A stretch of DNA of 64,000 bases from Ailanthus altissimus (lineage: Eukaryota; Streptophyta; Magnoliopsida; Sapindales; Simaroubaceae): positions 873,001 through 937,000 of the forward strand of contig OX327683.1 in NCBI GenBank assembly GCA_946807835.1. The letters run 5' to 3'. The position numbers and the translations under genes were made by a program. The notes below the pieces were generated by a model, which had not been told where the DNA came from, did not search any database, and saw nothing but the letters and a program-made list of their open reading frames with translations. This document shows, one piece after another, positions 48,122 to 60,009 of the stretch; position 1 is the stretch's first letter, and each line of letters opens with the position of its first letter.

Positions 48122-50537
48122 TGACCGAGTGTGTGATATATGAGTGTATACGTAATTTCAAAAATTACAATATATAATGGAAGCATGTTACAAATACACC
48201 CAATTTAACAAATTGAACATACATATCACATATATATGTAAGTATAACTATTATACAAATTTATAAACATGATGAACAATTGTATTAAAACATTATGTAA
48301 AAATACTTATCTAATGAAGGTAGTTTTACAAATTCTTCAAGTCTTCAAAACAATCCATGTGAAGAGCTCACCATGAAGTATATGTTGAATAATTTTAGTC
48401 CATGACTTTTGGTGGGATTAAGGAGCTAAAATGGTAATTAGAATTTTTAGCAACTTATATTCAAACTCTTTTGAATATAATTTTGTTTCTTAAATAGAGA
48501 TGGTAAATATTTTTATACAACTCTTGTATTATCTAGAAATATTTAACATACAACTTTTATATATTAATCTTAGAAACAATTTCTACGTGAGATTAATTAT
48601 GGTGAACAACTCTTGTCATAATTATTAATCTCTTTCTCCATTTGTTTTTTGTTCATTATAATCCATCCATGAGAGAAGAAGATGAAGAGAAGTTCTACAA
48701 TTTTCAACACTTGAAAAATGAACAAAAACCAAAATTCTCTCTTACCTTTTTTTCTCTTCCTTTGCTAAATTCTTCACAAGAATTGAAATGAATCATTCAA
48801 TTGTTTTATTGCAAATCAATTTTGTTATTCAACATTTTGATTAAACAAAATTAAGTGATCCACCAATTTTATTGTTGGTCTCTCACTTAGAATTAATTTA
48901 ACCAAGCACTAGAATGATGGCCACCAAAATTAATTTTTACTTAACAAATATAATTACTTTAATTATAATAGGTAAATAAATGGCCAACATTTAGGTCCCT
49001 CATTGTATTAAAATATAATGCCATGATCTATATATATTATAATATCATCTAATAATATAACAATAATATATAATTTAATTATTCAAAACAATTTTGAATA
49101 ATTATTTTTTACCTTACTAATTTTTATGACCAAGGTAAATGGTAAAAAGATAAAATTAAATCATGGAACAAATTTTGTCACTTGTCATTATTCTATTAAT
49201 TAACAACCCTTGTTAATTAATTGAGTGATTTACTTAATAATTAAGTCTTGACAAATGTACATTCCGAGGGATCCCAAACTCATTATTCTATTTTTCTAAA
49301 ATTCATTGGATCGAATTATTCAATGTAATCCGCTACCCTAGTGCGCAACTAGTACACTTCATATTGTGAGACTCTCTAGGTCCAAACCTAATTTGTCATA
49401 TAGATCTTCTCCATACGTCCATGAACGATGTCCCATATACACGTTATGAATACTACAAATCAATGTGTTAGACCATGCAAGTTGAGGTTATTGCATATTC
49501 GTATAATCCTTCCATCATTTATATCCTTGAAGAGCAGAGATATAGATCATCACCGTCAAATCTCTATTTGCTCAACCATGAACTTATCTCCAAATTTATA
49601 TTTAATTAAATAATATTCACAAACACTTTTGTAATATTGTTTATTCCTTCAAAATATCTTTTCTGAGGTTTATGCTTGCGGTTACAAGTCTTTCTGAAAT
49701 AAAATCTCGGAGTATCATGATATACAACCCACTCATATGAGCTAACGGATTCCATATCTACGCACACCAAAATCCATGAGCATTTGACATGTGTGGAACC
49801 AAAGCATGGTGGATCACTCACAAGCCCACCGTGGCGCTCAGGTCAAAGGACCATAAATACTACTTAACTCTGAAGACCTTCTATTGACGGCTTTATGAGA
49901 TGTCTATTGGATGTCTTCATGAGTCTGTTCAATATCCAGTCCTTACTGAATACCTGCATCTCTATATGAGGTTTCTACTAAGCTCATAATTTGCTAAGAC
50001 TAACCATCTAGACCATCCAGATATAGACATACACTAATCTATATTAATGGGTTCCACCGATAGACCCGCATCAATAAAATTAGATCAGGAACATAGTGTT
50101 TGAGAACATACTTGCATAATGACATTTTCTAGCACCATTTGCAACTCCTTGCAGCTATGTCATTACCAACATATTCTCAAGTCATTGTCCCATTTCAGAC
50201 AAGGCTCTAACTCTTTAGATTTTCCTAACTCTTATAAACTTATTAACTCTTAGTACCACTAATTCTTAGTGTTTATAACTATTATCGTTGCTAACTCTTA
50301 GCCCTAGTCTAAACTCTTTTAGACAAGATCTGAACTCCTTCAGATCATACAATGTCTGAAATGTTACAAGCATCTTATTATTTAATAATAAATAATATTA
50401 ACGATTTTATTAGAAATAATAATTGTATAATTACTATCACTATATATTTATATATTACGGGATGGCACGTAAGAACAAATTTCAACACAAGCAACTTTCA
50501 ACACAAGCATATTTGGACATGCCAGCTAGACACAACA
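48122..50537 (-). repeat. Long solo LTR (2.4 kb) inside Copia-4 gag
   Basis: On the minus strand it runs TGTTGTGTCTAGC... to ...CACACTCGGTCA, with TG/CA ends. It is homologous to the inverted LTR at 51567-53637 (shared GTGCCATCC start, CCCTAGTGCGCAAC core, GAGCTCACCAT, CTCGGTCA/CTCTGCCA end). No internal region adjoins. The flanks GTCGG and GCCCC do not form a clear target duplication. Confidence 0.75.
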
Positions 50538-51566
50538 GCCCCTTAGTTCACCTTGCCCAAACCTCAGTTCAGAAAGAAGCAATGGTGGTAAAGTAATGCT
50601 TAGCAATAGATAAGGCTTTACAAGTTATGGATGAGGTAGAAGAAACCTCAAGAAAATTTTAGAAATTCAAGTGCGAATAATAATGAACTAGTTTGCCAAA
50701 TTTATGGGAAAACTAGAGACACTACATCAAATTGCTGACATCAATTTGATGGCAGCTATATTGGCTAGCAAAACACACACGAAATCTCTCCAGCAGTATA
50801 TATAATAGCATTAGAGTGCAACAATGATGCAAATTGGTATATAAATAGTATAACAACTATTCACCTTACCAATGAAGTCAATAATCAGCAAAAAAAAAAT
50901 GAATATATAAGCTTTGAAAAATTGACAGTTAGAAATGGTAACAAACTTTACATTACACATTTTGTTACTGTCGTCTTACCTATGCAAACACACAAAAACT
51001 CGCACCTCAAAAACACCTTACTTGTGCCTAAAATAACAAAGAATCTAATAAGTGTGTCTAAACTCATATCCAGTAATAATGTAATTATTAAATTTCATAA
51101 ACAAATTTTGGCTTGTAAAGGACAAGATGCAAGGACAAGTGCTGCTGGTAGGCACTGCTAGAAATGAACTCTATTAACTGCAAGTAAAGAATGATTCTCT
51201 CTCATAAGCATAATAAAATGGCATACATTGCTAAAGTCAATAACAATACAAATAAAGAAATATTTTCAGTCCTGAGTTAGAGTTAGGAAATAAAAATCTC
51301 TTTAATAAATTTGTACTACTTAACAAGAAATTTAGGGATTCCAATATACATATAAATAAGCAGATACTAAAAAATTATAAGACTTCTCCTAACAATGCAA
51401 ATGAGTTGTTATCCTTTACTAATATTAGCTTTTGTTCACACTGTTAGCATGTAAAAGCTCATAGGTTCACTTTGGATCTTTAACCACTAAAACCAACAGA
51501 TTATTAGAATTAATACATACAGATTTATAAGGACTAGCTTTTGTTAAAACAACCTAAGGGTATAAT
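50538..51566 (+). pseudogene. Copia-4 zinc knuckle, protease and pre-integrase
   Basis: It encodes CQIYGKTRHTTSNC (knuckle CX2CX4HX4C with the second Cys now Tyr) near 50691, DANWYINSITTIHLTNE (protease DSG motif degraded to NSI) near 50831, then NTLLVPKITKNLISVSKLIS (50922-51161) and CSHC...KAHRFT near 51435. It stops at the composite insertion at 51567, just after the KGYN codons of integrase. Confidence 0.8.
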
Positions 51567-53637
51567 TGTTAGGGTTGGTGCTTCCGTGCCATCCTTGAAT
51601 GTATATATACTTATGTATTTATATAAATATACATTCCTATTAAATCATTAATACCCATTAGTATGATACTATGCATGTAACGTTATAAATATTGTAGATT
51701 TGAAAGAGTTCGGATCAGATCTAAAAGAGTTTAAATAAGGGCTCATAATTCGCCATGCTGAGAGATATAAATGCTAAATGTTAGCACGGTTAAGTGTTAG
51801 CTAGTTATAATACTCAGCAGATCCAAGAGTTGGAGCCTTGTCTGTAATGGGACACAGACCTAGGAATATACTAGTAATTGCATAGTTACAAGAGTTGAAA
51901 TCAAGTGCCAGGGAATGCTAGTTGCACAAGTATGTTCTCAAATAATTGTCTCTGATCTATTTTTATAGATACGGGTTTGTCGATGGATACCTTTATATAT
52001 AGATTAACATATGTCGTACCTATAGGGTATAGATGGTTATTCTTAGCCTACAGTGAGCTTGGAGCTCATATTGACATATGGTATCCAGTTAGGACTGGAT
52101 ATGGGACAGACTCACGAGAGCCTTTGATAGACATCTTATATAAGCTGTCAATAGAGGATCATCTCAAGTTGAGTAGTATACGTAGTCCTTTGACCTGAGT
52201 ACCATGGTGGGCTTGTAAGTGATCCACCATACTTTGGTTTTACGCATATCATAGACCTTTCATGGCGTAACTGCTGGGTGTCACTGGGTATGTTTCGATG
52301 CTTATGGAATCTAGTGTGTACAGATATGGGATCCGTTAGATCGTATAGGGAGTTCTATATCCAGATGCTTTGAAACTCTATCTCAAAAAATCTTGTGGCT
52401 AGAAGTATCATTCCTGAAAAAGAGTTTCGATAGGGTGGAATAATATGGCAAAGAAGTTTGTGCATATTGTTCAGTAAGATACAAGTCTGGAGATAGGACG
52501 TGGATAAGCAAAAGGGGATTTAACGATGATAATCTATATCCCTGCACATCCAAGATATCATGACAAAAAGGCTATATGTATGCATTGTAACCTCAACTTG
52601 CATGGTTTAACGCGCTGATTTGTATATTCGTGATGTGTGCGTAGGGCATTGCTCACGTACTCATAGAATAGTTCCATTTGACGAATCAAGCATAGGACCT
52701 AGGGAGTTTTGTGATATAGAGTGTACTCGTTGTGCACTAGGGTAGCTTGCCGAATTAAATTGTTTAATCCAATAATATTCAGCACTACCACGGGAATACG
52801 TTGGTGTCTATATTTAAGTTTTAAATACAACAATTAGTTAATAATTGTTATTTACTAATTATATTATGACACGTGGCGTATTATGGACTATCGGTTGAGT
52901 TTATCCAAGTGTGACATTTGGTGGAACCCACTAAAGGGTAAACTTGGTAATTATTCATGAGGGGTAAAATAGTCATTTCTTATTTTAATTATTTAATTAT
53001 TAAATAATCAAAATATCTTTCTTTTTATATTTTATTATTAGTATTATAATTATTTATATTATATAATATATTATACTTTATATTATATATATATGTAAAG
53101 AAAGAAAATAGGAGAAGCAAGTGTGTTTTGGGCAAATTTGCTTGAGAAATAGAAAGAAGAAATAGAGGAGGAGAAAAGGAAGAGAAGAAGAAGAAGAGAA
53201 AATAAAAGGGAAAATAAAATTGTTTCATTTTTTCTATGCTTCCAAATCAAGCAATTATGAATTGCTTCAAATTTTTCATTTCTTATCATTTTAGAGAAAA
53301 TGATAAAAAATACACACTGGCCATTTTAGTGATTAAGAGTTAATCCCGAGCTGAATATAGAGATGTTGTTCTAGCTCACCAAGCCCATCGAGTTGGTGAC
53401 TAGAACTACACACGAGTTGGTCTCTATGCAGACTCCGAGGAAATGTGTATAATGTTACACGTTATGGTGAGTTCTTTAACCTTTCTAATATATTAATATG
53501 ATTAATATATTTATTTATTGTGTTTATTGCTTATTTCACGCTTTCGCTAGATTTAAATATGTATTTGATACGTATTTAGGCAATAGATATAATAGCACAT
53601 ACATACACCCAAATGTATTAAATTAGATCCTCTGCCA
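51567..53637 (+). repeat. 5' LTR (2.07 kb) of the composite element
   Basis: TGTTAGGGTTGGTGCTTCC to ...GATCCTCTGCCA, TG/CA ends, followed by a Met primer site. It shares sequence inverted with 28000-29141 and 48122-50537. The 73-codon frame at 51977 is not conserved as a protein in the other copies, so I treat it as chance. Confidence 0.85.
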
Positions 53638-53644
53638 AAAAAAG

Positions 53645-53657
53645 TGGTATCAGAGCC
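53645..53657 (+). other. Primer-binding site of the composite element
   Basis: TGGTATCAGAGCC, initiator tRNA-Met type, eight bases after the LTR end. Confidence 0.92.
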
Positions 53658-55076
53658 ATTTAGGCTGTATTTAGGTGTGGTTTGAGTTAACGGATGCAAA
53701 CGACCTGGTGAAAATGGCGCGCTTCAAGTGTTGAAACGAGTATGCCAAAATAGAGTTCACTGAGAGCTGCCGCACCAAGGTCTAGGGGTTCGACTACCCA
53801 GGCTTGGAGTGTTAAAGGCCTGGCGCCCCAGCAATAGGAGCTTTTTCTCCTAGCGCTGGCAAGCCCTTGCTAAGGTGTTGGGAAGCTCGCACTAGACACT
53901 GAGTTTCTGGAATTTTTGCCTCAGCGGTGAAGCATCAGCACTACAGCCTAAAGGTACGAACTCTCAGCACTACAGCAGTGAAGCATAAGCTCTATAGCAC
54001 TAGAGATTTTACCTTCCAGTGCTGCGGCAATGAGACGCCAGTGCCGCAATGCTAGAGAGCTCTATGCTACAGCGACGTGTGTTGTCACAGCAGCACTGTG
54101 GGTTTGGCTCCCAACGCTGCAACGATTATAGCTAGGCGCGACAGTAGGTACTGTTCACTTAAATAGTAGCGCATTAACAATAAAATGCATACTGTTCGTT
54201 GTTACAGTAAAGGGCACTATTTATATGTACTGTAAAAAAGTCACTGTTTATAGTTACGGTATTTTTGGAACAGTGTTTCAAAAAAAAAAATTTTGCATAT
54301 GAAGATTTATAAGATGTAGTGATAAAAGTTATTAGTCTACATTATAAATTGGGGTTTATGAGATGCAGTGATAAAGAGTTATCGGTCTATATTATAAACC
54401 AGAATTATTTTTTTTGTGCTGGTAACCATAATGAAAGCTCTACTGGTGGAGGTTAGTTGTGTTCGTATAGAAAAATTGATTAATTGAGAATCACCTTTCC
54501 TAGGAGTATGAAGACCATAGAATATAAAAATCTCTCTTAATCAGATTGAAGAATACTACATTATTAGAAAATGTTTTATTCTGATTTGTCTTATCAATAT
54601 TGTGTTAAAAGAGTCACGCCAGCCTTTTTTCAATATTGCTACAGCGTAAGGGACTTGGTCGGTTGGGCTTGGACTATGTTGATTAAACATGAGATGAGGT
54701 AAATATATGCAAAAGTATTGCCCAATATTGCTATAGTGTAAGGGTAGTATCGGTAGCATATATTTGATCATTGATAAGTTAATCTAGAATACACTTATCT
54801 AATATTGCTATAGCGTATGAAGATAATGTGTATTTAGGATCAAGGGGTAAGAGTTGCATGAGATGCAATTGACAAGTGTTGTCTACCTGCTAGGTTTACA
54901 GATGCCAATATTGCTACAGCTTGAGGCTCAAGTAAATTTCAATAGGATCTACTTTCCGTTGTATAGTTTAAAAGAGTTTAAACTATTGTCTTCCCGTTTG
55001 AGAGATTACCGAGATTATGTAAAGCAGTGGGAGGGCATTTTAAATCGAAAATTTATAATTTGTATACCCATGATTT
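53658..55076 (+). other. Untranslated leader of the long-LTR copia family
   Basis: No gag frame follows the primer site. The first half (53700-54170) is GC-rich with repeated AGCACTACAGC / CAGCGCTG-like words. The second half repeats AATATTGCTATAGCGTAAGG-like units at about 54640, 54724, 54803 and 54907, and GATGCAGTGATAAAGAGTTAT twice near 54310-54400. The same leader occurs inverted at 63060-64000, so it belongs to the family rather than to host DNA. Confidence 0.7.
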
Positions 55077-55172
55077 AAAACGTTCTATTAGTGATTTAAT
55101 GAGAATGTACACTTGTATAAATACACAAGTATATATACATTCAATGATGGCATGTAAGCACCGACCCTAACA
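55077..55172 (-). repeat. Truncated 3' LTR, first 95 bp, inverted
   Basis: On the minus strand TGTTAGGGTCGGTGCTTAC and the following bases match the start of the plus LTR at 51567 closely. It is preceded by GCAAGTAGGAGAT, a typical copia purine tract, so it is a genuine 3' LTR start cut at about 55077. Confidence 0.8.
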
Positions 55173-56590
55173 ATCTCCTACTTGCTCTAGTGCTATATCT
55201 GATGGCATCTCATACACATCGACTTTCTATGATTCATAAACACTTTAAGAGTCATGGCCTTAGAAAGTGGATCCACTAAATTATTTATAGAACACTTCTA
55301 TAAATAATCACATCTTCTTCAGCCAAGATCTCTATAGTCATGTCAGACTTCTCTCAACGTGATTAGAGTACTTATATCCTCTTGACACCTTTTCAATGGC
55401 CTAGTTTTATCACAAACTTATGGGATAGGATCCATCTGTCTTAGAACTCTTCCAAGGCCAGTGATAAATCTACAAATTCTCATTGCCGCTTCCACTCGGC
55501 CACTGAATTAGCAGTGAATCCAGTATGGTGTTATTCCAACTCTTTTAATACTAATGAGAATAAGCACATTTTCATATGTAAACTCTCTATCATCTACGTC
55601 AAACTAGAAGTTTGACTTTGTGCTTCTTCTCAATTGTAAGTTATTTTCTCCATATTTGAGAAACTTATCCTTTGTACCCTCAAGGTAACTCAGGATATGT
55701 TTGACTACCATCAAGTAGTGATCACCTGAATCAGACTGAACTCAGCTGGTAACTTTTATAGCCAAACTGATCTCAGGTCTCAAACACATCATAGTATACG
55801 TCAAGCTTTGAAGAGCTGATGTATCTGGTGTGTTAGACACTCTAATAATCTCATCTTACATCTAAAAAGACACTCTCCTCGAAAGATGAACACCTGATCT
55901 ATTGATGTGAAATGATTTGAGAGAGTCTTATCAGCTTCCTAGCTTTATCTCTATAAAGCTTTATACCTAGTATAAAAGAAGCCTCTCTTAAATCCTTGAT
56001 GAAAAAATACTTACGAGTTACTTCTGACTGATTATAACATACTTATATCATTTCTAATTACCAGTATGTCATTAACCAAGAGTATCAAGAAGATTATCAT
56101 GTTCCCATTGACCTTTCATACACACTAGACCAGAAGTCTGGCTGGATGTAAAACCTTAAGGATGTTCCATGAATATCTCTTACTCGAGATATCTATTCAT
56201 GAATGTCTTCCTTACATTCATCTGTCAAACTTCAAAGTTATAATATGCTACAAGAGCCAATAAAATTCTAATTGAATTTGCATCAATATTGGTCCAAAGG
56301 ATTCTTCTAAATTGATGCAAGATCACTGAGGATTACCTTTTTATAACCAATATAGAGCCTAGAAGGTCTCTACCTTCCATCTGCCTCTTACTACCTCTTT
56401 GTAAACTCTTTACAACCGATGAGAATAATTCCCACTGGTAGTGTTTCCAAGTCCAGGACTTGATTTTGATGCTTATAGTCAATTTTTATTTTTATGGCTT
56501 CTTGCTGCATCCCGAATCAATGTCTAACATCAACTCTTTGTAGGTCAAAGGATTATTTTCTTCTACTAAGAAAACTTTAAGTTCACCTTC
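55173..56590 (-). pseudogene. Copia RT/RNase H fragment (minus strand) of the composite
   Basis: Minus strand: LMVVKHILSYLEGTKDKFL (about 55720-55660), FITGLGRVLRQMDPIP (about 55470-55420), SDMTIEILAEEDV (about 55340), then NLVDPLSKAMTLK (about 55280), the RNase H end (family form NLADPLTK). The RT part to 56590 is without open frames. Many stops. Confidence 0.72.
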
Positions 56591-56753
56591 AGGCATCCAA
56601 TGGGTACCAACCTCGAACTCGTAAGGCATATATGGATTAGATCCCAGGTTCGAGGGAGGGGAGGTTCATCCTACGCCTGGGTGTATTGGGGTTCCAGCAC
56701 CTGGCATACCCTGGTGGACCCAAGGTATTGGGTAGGCCCCATACACTATAACA
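56591..56753. other. GC-rich segment at the right end of the composite, unassigned
   Basis: GC-rich against its surroundings, with CCAGGTTCGAGGGAGGGGAGG (a GGTTCGA word like a pol III B box) and ending TAGGCCCCATACACTATAACA. It might be a SINE, a filler from another locus or an LTR end. I see no A box or tail, so I leave it open. Confidence 0.3.
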
Positions 56754-57458
56754 ATAATTACTACATTAGATTCTTAGATGATCATATAAGATTTACCTGG
56801 CTGTATTCTTTAACTACAAAATCTAAAACCTTTTCTATCTTTATCAAATTCAAAACCTCTATTGAAAGACAATTTGACACCAAAATCAAATGTGTACAAT
56901 CTAAATAGAGTAGGGAATTTTGACCACTACTACAATTTCTTCAATAACAAGAAGTTCAATTCAAACACTATTGCTCTCACACTCACCATCTAAATGGAAA
57001 AATAAAAAGAAAGCATAGGCATCTCACAAAATATTACCTTGTTATCACAAGTTGGAATGCCAACTCAATTTTGGTGGGAAGCTAATCAAATAGCAACTTA
57101 TCTAACCAACCACCTTCTTATACCTGTTCTTGACAACTTAGCACCCTTTCAATAACTTTACCATAAAAAACCAAACTATATGTACCTTAGGGTGTTTGGA
57201 TGCAATTGTTATTCCTTCTTAAGACCTTATCATAAAACTTCACTTAAATATAAAACCAGTAAGTGTGCATTTGTTAAATATAGCCTAACACACAAAAGGT
57301 ATAAGTGTCTCAGTGAATTAGGAAAATTATATACTGCCAGAAATGTTATTTTCCATGAACTTGAATTTTCATTTCTAGTTAACCCTAAGTTTGGTCAAAA
57401 ACAAAATTCTTCCTTCACAGTTAATCAACTCAATGTAATGTAGCCCTTATTTCCTTAA
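56754..57458 (+). pseudogene. Copia-4 integrase
   Basis: YYIRFLDDHIRFTWLYSL, KFKTSIERQFDTKIKCVQS (56760-56908), then, after a frame break, the ERK/Glu region, then 57180-57443 YLRVFGCNCYSFLRPYHK, CAFVKYSLTHKRYKCL, the copia integrase C-terminal motifs. Part of the Asp-Glu core is in shifted frames. Confidence 0.82.
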
Positions 57459-58290
57459 TTGAAAAATGTATCCAAAGAGAAAATATTAGTTACAAAAGAT
57501 AAGACAAAATCAGAGGCAATATCTCCAACAGACAACACTCTTTCATCTAGTTCAGGTAATACACTCAAGTCCAACTTTGTGCTTGATTTAGATACACCTA
57601 ATTCAATAACCATGCAAAGATATATCTCAGAATCTTTATCTAAATCACTTGATATCAATAATAGACAGATTTCATTAATTCCTTATACATAAACAAAAAC
57701 CATAGCACCTTTACAACCCACATCCTCTACTCTCTAAATGGTCACTAGAGCTAAAGTTGGTATCTTAAATCCTAAAGCATCCTTAAGTGACATCAAGGCC
57801 TCTGTCACTTCTTCAGTTCTTGAACCACCATCTATTTAAGAAGCCTTGCAAGATAAGAATTGGAAGTAGGCTATGTAAGCTAAATTTAAAGCATTAATGG
57901 TAAACAATACTTGGAAACTAGTACCATACTCTAGAAATCAAAAGCTTTTTAACAATAAATGGGTATTTAAGATTAAATGTAAACCTAAAAGGATAGTAGA
58001 AATACTTAAATCAAGGTTAGTAGCCAAGTATTTTCATCAAACTATTGGTATAGATTATTTTGAAACATATAGTCTTGTGGCCAAAACACCTATTATTAGA
58101 GTTATTCAAAATGGATGGGATGTTAGACAATTAGATGTTAATAATGCATTCCTAAATAGGAATCTTCAAGAAACAGTTCATATAACTCAGCTAGATGGAT
58201 TTATTGGCTCTAAATATCCTTCTCATATATGTTACTTCAAGAAAATAATTTATGGGTTGAAATAAGCTCCTTGAGGCTAGTTAAAATTAA
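57459..58290 (+). pseudogene. Copia-4 linker and reverse transcriptase, N-terminal half
   Basis: A serine-rich linker (57459-57692) is followed by 57897-58265 with NNTWKLVPYS, NNKWVFKIKCKPKR, GIDYFETYSLVAK and QLDVNNAFLNRNLQETV, the RT fingers and palm (QLDV-NAFL is family-typical). It stops where the family has LKQAPR (TAA for CAA). Confidence 0.85.
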
Positions 58291-59319
58291 AAGGTGCTTT
58301 ACTCAGTTAGGGTTTCAAAAAATGCAAGATTATATTCTGCACTCTTCATTCAATATAATCATTCAGTTACTACTTATGAACTTGTTTATGTTGATGATAT
58401 TAAATTCAACTTCAGTTTAGTAAGTTATTTTAAATTTGAATAGCCACTTTACATGTAAAGATCTTGGCTCACTACATTATTTCCTTAACATAGAAGTAAT
58501 TTAAGACAGCACTACAATGAAGTTATCACAAACCAAATATGTTATAGATCTGTTAAAGAAGACTAAAATGAGTCAAACTAATAAAGTACAAACACCTACG
58601 TTACTGGGCAGAAATTGAGTAAGGGAACTGGATACTCTTTCACAGATCCTACCTTATACAGAAGTACAGTAGGTGCATTATAGTGTCTCTCTATAACAAG
58701 GCCTGAAATTACTTATGATATTAACAAACTAAGTCAATTTATGGATAATCTAAGCATTTCTCATTGGCAAGCCTATAAAAGACTTCTTAAGTACCTCAAA
58801 ACTACAGTAGATTATGGTCTTATATTATCATCCTCAAGGGAAATCAAACTCATAGTCTACAGTGATGCAAAATGAGAGTTTGATTCAGAAGATAGAAAAT
58901 CAGTTGATGGATGTCATGTATTCTTAGACAAAAATATATATCCTAGTCATCAAAGAAATAGGCTACAGTTGGAAGATCAAGCTGTGAATCATAGTATATA
59001 CAAAAGTAGAGATATGCTGGTTAACTTTCAAGTTGTCTGAAATGAAATTGTAGATAGCTTACACTCTTATAATCTATTGTCATAACACCAGTGTAGCTAA
59101 ATTTACAGTAAATCCTATTCATCATGGTATAACTAAACATGTCAAAATTGATATTCATTTTATTAAAGAAAATGTCAATAGTAAAGAAATTCAAATCTAG
59201 CACCTACCTACTGAAGAACAAACAACAGACATTTTTACTAAGTTTCTCACTTTCAGATGATTTCACTACCTAAAACACAAGCTGGGAGTTCATACATCAT
59301 TATCCAACTTGAGAGGTAA
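58291..59319 (+). pseudogene. Copia-4 reverse transcriptase and RNase H, C-terminal half
   Basis: LMLMILNST near 58390 corresponds to the RT YVDDI strand in a broken frame. Then DPTLYRSTVGAL, RPEITYDINKLSQFMDN, HWQAYKRLLKYLKTTVDYGL (about 58640-58820), and finally HIKIDIHFIKENV and EEQTTDIFTK (about 59140-59245) of RNase H. A purine tract TTGAGAGGTAA precedes the 3' LTR. Confidence 0.82.
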
Positions 59320-59596
59320 TGATAGTGAATTAGATAAACCTAATGATGAAGGAAAGAGTCTAAGATAAGTTACAAAACTTAACAATTTATCTCTGATCAC
59401 TTTAACTAAATAGAGTCGTCATCTCACTAAGCTTAAAACTTAAATACATTAGATGATACAGTATAAAGTTTATTTTATCTAATTGAATCTTGAAATGTAT
59501 ATATGTATGTGTATACGGATGTATCACAATAAAAAGATATTGAATATTGAATGCAAAAATTTCAAATATACTCTGCTACATACTTAAATTATATCT
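59320..59596 (+). repeat. 3' LTR of Copia-4
   Basis: TGATAGTGAATTAGATAAACC to ...TTAAATTATATCT; partner of 47168-47429. It has a short insertion near GTATCACAATAAAAAG compared with the 5' LTR. Confidence 0.8.
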
Positions 59597-59760
59597 TAAA
59601 GCAATGGATCTTCCATCACCGACTCTTTATTGAACCCCTAATTTTAGTAACTCCTTTCCCTATAATAAACTATTCGACAAAGAAGTCCTCTATTCTTTTT
59701 AGCTGTTACTCTTATAGACTCGGGGGAAAATATGAATTATATTTCATAAGGATTGATACG
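59597..59760 (-). pseudogene. LINE fragment continuing beyond Copia-4
   Basis: The minus strand encodes GKELLKLGVQ, a stop, then RVGDGRSIA, matching the LINE ORF2 motif WGKxLLxxGxxWRVGxGxSI. This is immediately followed, across Copia-4, by NPWLPRP at 47150. The LINE piece fades out near 59760. Confidence 0.65.
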
Positions 59761-60009
59761 TTTCAAGCACTTTTTAAAAATAATACAAGTACTTAATACA
59801 ATCGATAGAAGCAAGTTAATAGTATATTACAAGCTTTCTAAGGCTATAGTCTATTTTCAGTGAATCTACCTTATGGCACTATTTATCCTAGTTAGAAATA
59901 TGACCCAATGGGTTATATTTGAATCCTCATTCCTCAATATGCTTTGACCCTTCTAAGTCTTAGCGTTAGTAATAAAAGCCAATATAAAAGGGTTAACATG
60001 TATTAAGGG
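59761..60009. other. Unassigned stretch
   Basis: No gene or repeat recognised in these 250 bases; probably decayed LINE or host DNA. Confidence 0.3.

Larger units (their letters stand above)
51567..56753. mobile_element. Composite long-LTR copia insertion with inverted halves
   Basis: ATAAT at 51562-51566 and 56754-56758 bounds this 5.2-kb block, and the Copia-4 integrase frame (GYN then YYIRFLDD) is restored by removing it. The left part is a plus-oriented 5' LTR, primer site and leader. At about 55077 it switches to minus-oriented sequence: the first 95 bp of a 3' LTR, purine tract, RNase H and part of RT. A GC-rich segment ends it. No gag, protease or integrase is present. Confidence 0.6.
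47168..59596 (+). mobile_element. Copia-4, Ty1/copia element (plus strand) with two nested insertions
   Basis: Short LTRs (47168-47429 and 59320-59596), a Met primer site, gag, zinc knuckle, protease, integrase, RT and RNase H follow in order on the plus strand. It is interrupted by a solo LTR (48122-50537) and a composite (51567-56753); without them it is about 4.8 kb. Flanks TTAAG (47163-47167) and TAAAG (59597-59601) look like a target duplication with one mismatch. It sits inside a LINE fragment. The coding region is broken throughout. Its family differs from Copia-1/2/3. Confidence 0.88.

Noticed and set aside
51977..52198. 73-codon frame in the long LTR
   Set aside because: It falls in LTR sequence, and the homologous LTR copies at 49300-50537 and 28000-29141 show no corresponding open frame.
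53025..53289. Phe/Leu/Ser-rich frames as small membrane proteins
   Set aside because: They are minus translations of a purine-rich (GAAGAA) stretch in the LTR; composition alone explains them.
54556..54771. Gag start of the composite element
   Set aside because: The stretch is leader with repeated AATATTGCTAYAGCG units, shared inverted with 63330-63610, and has no gag motif.
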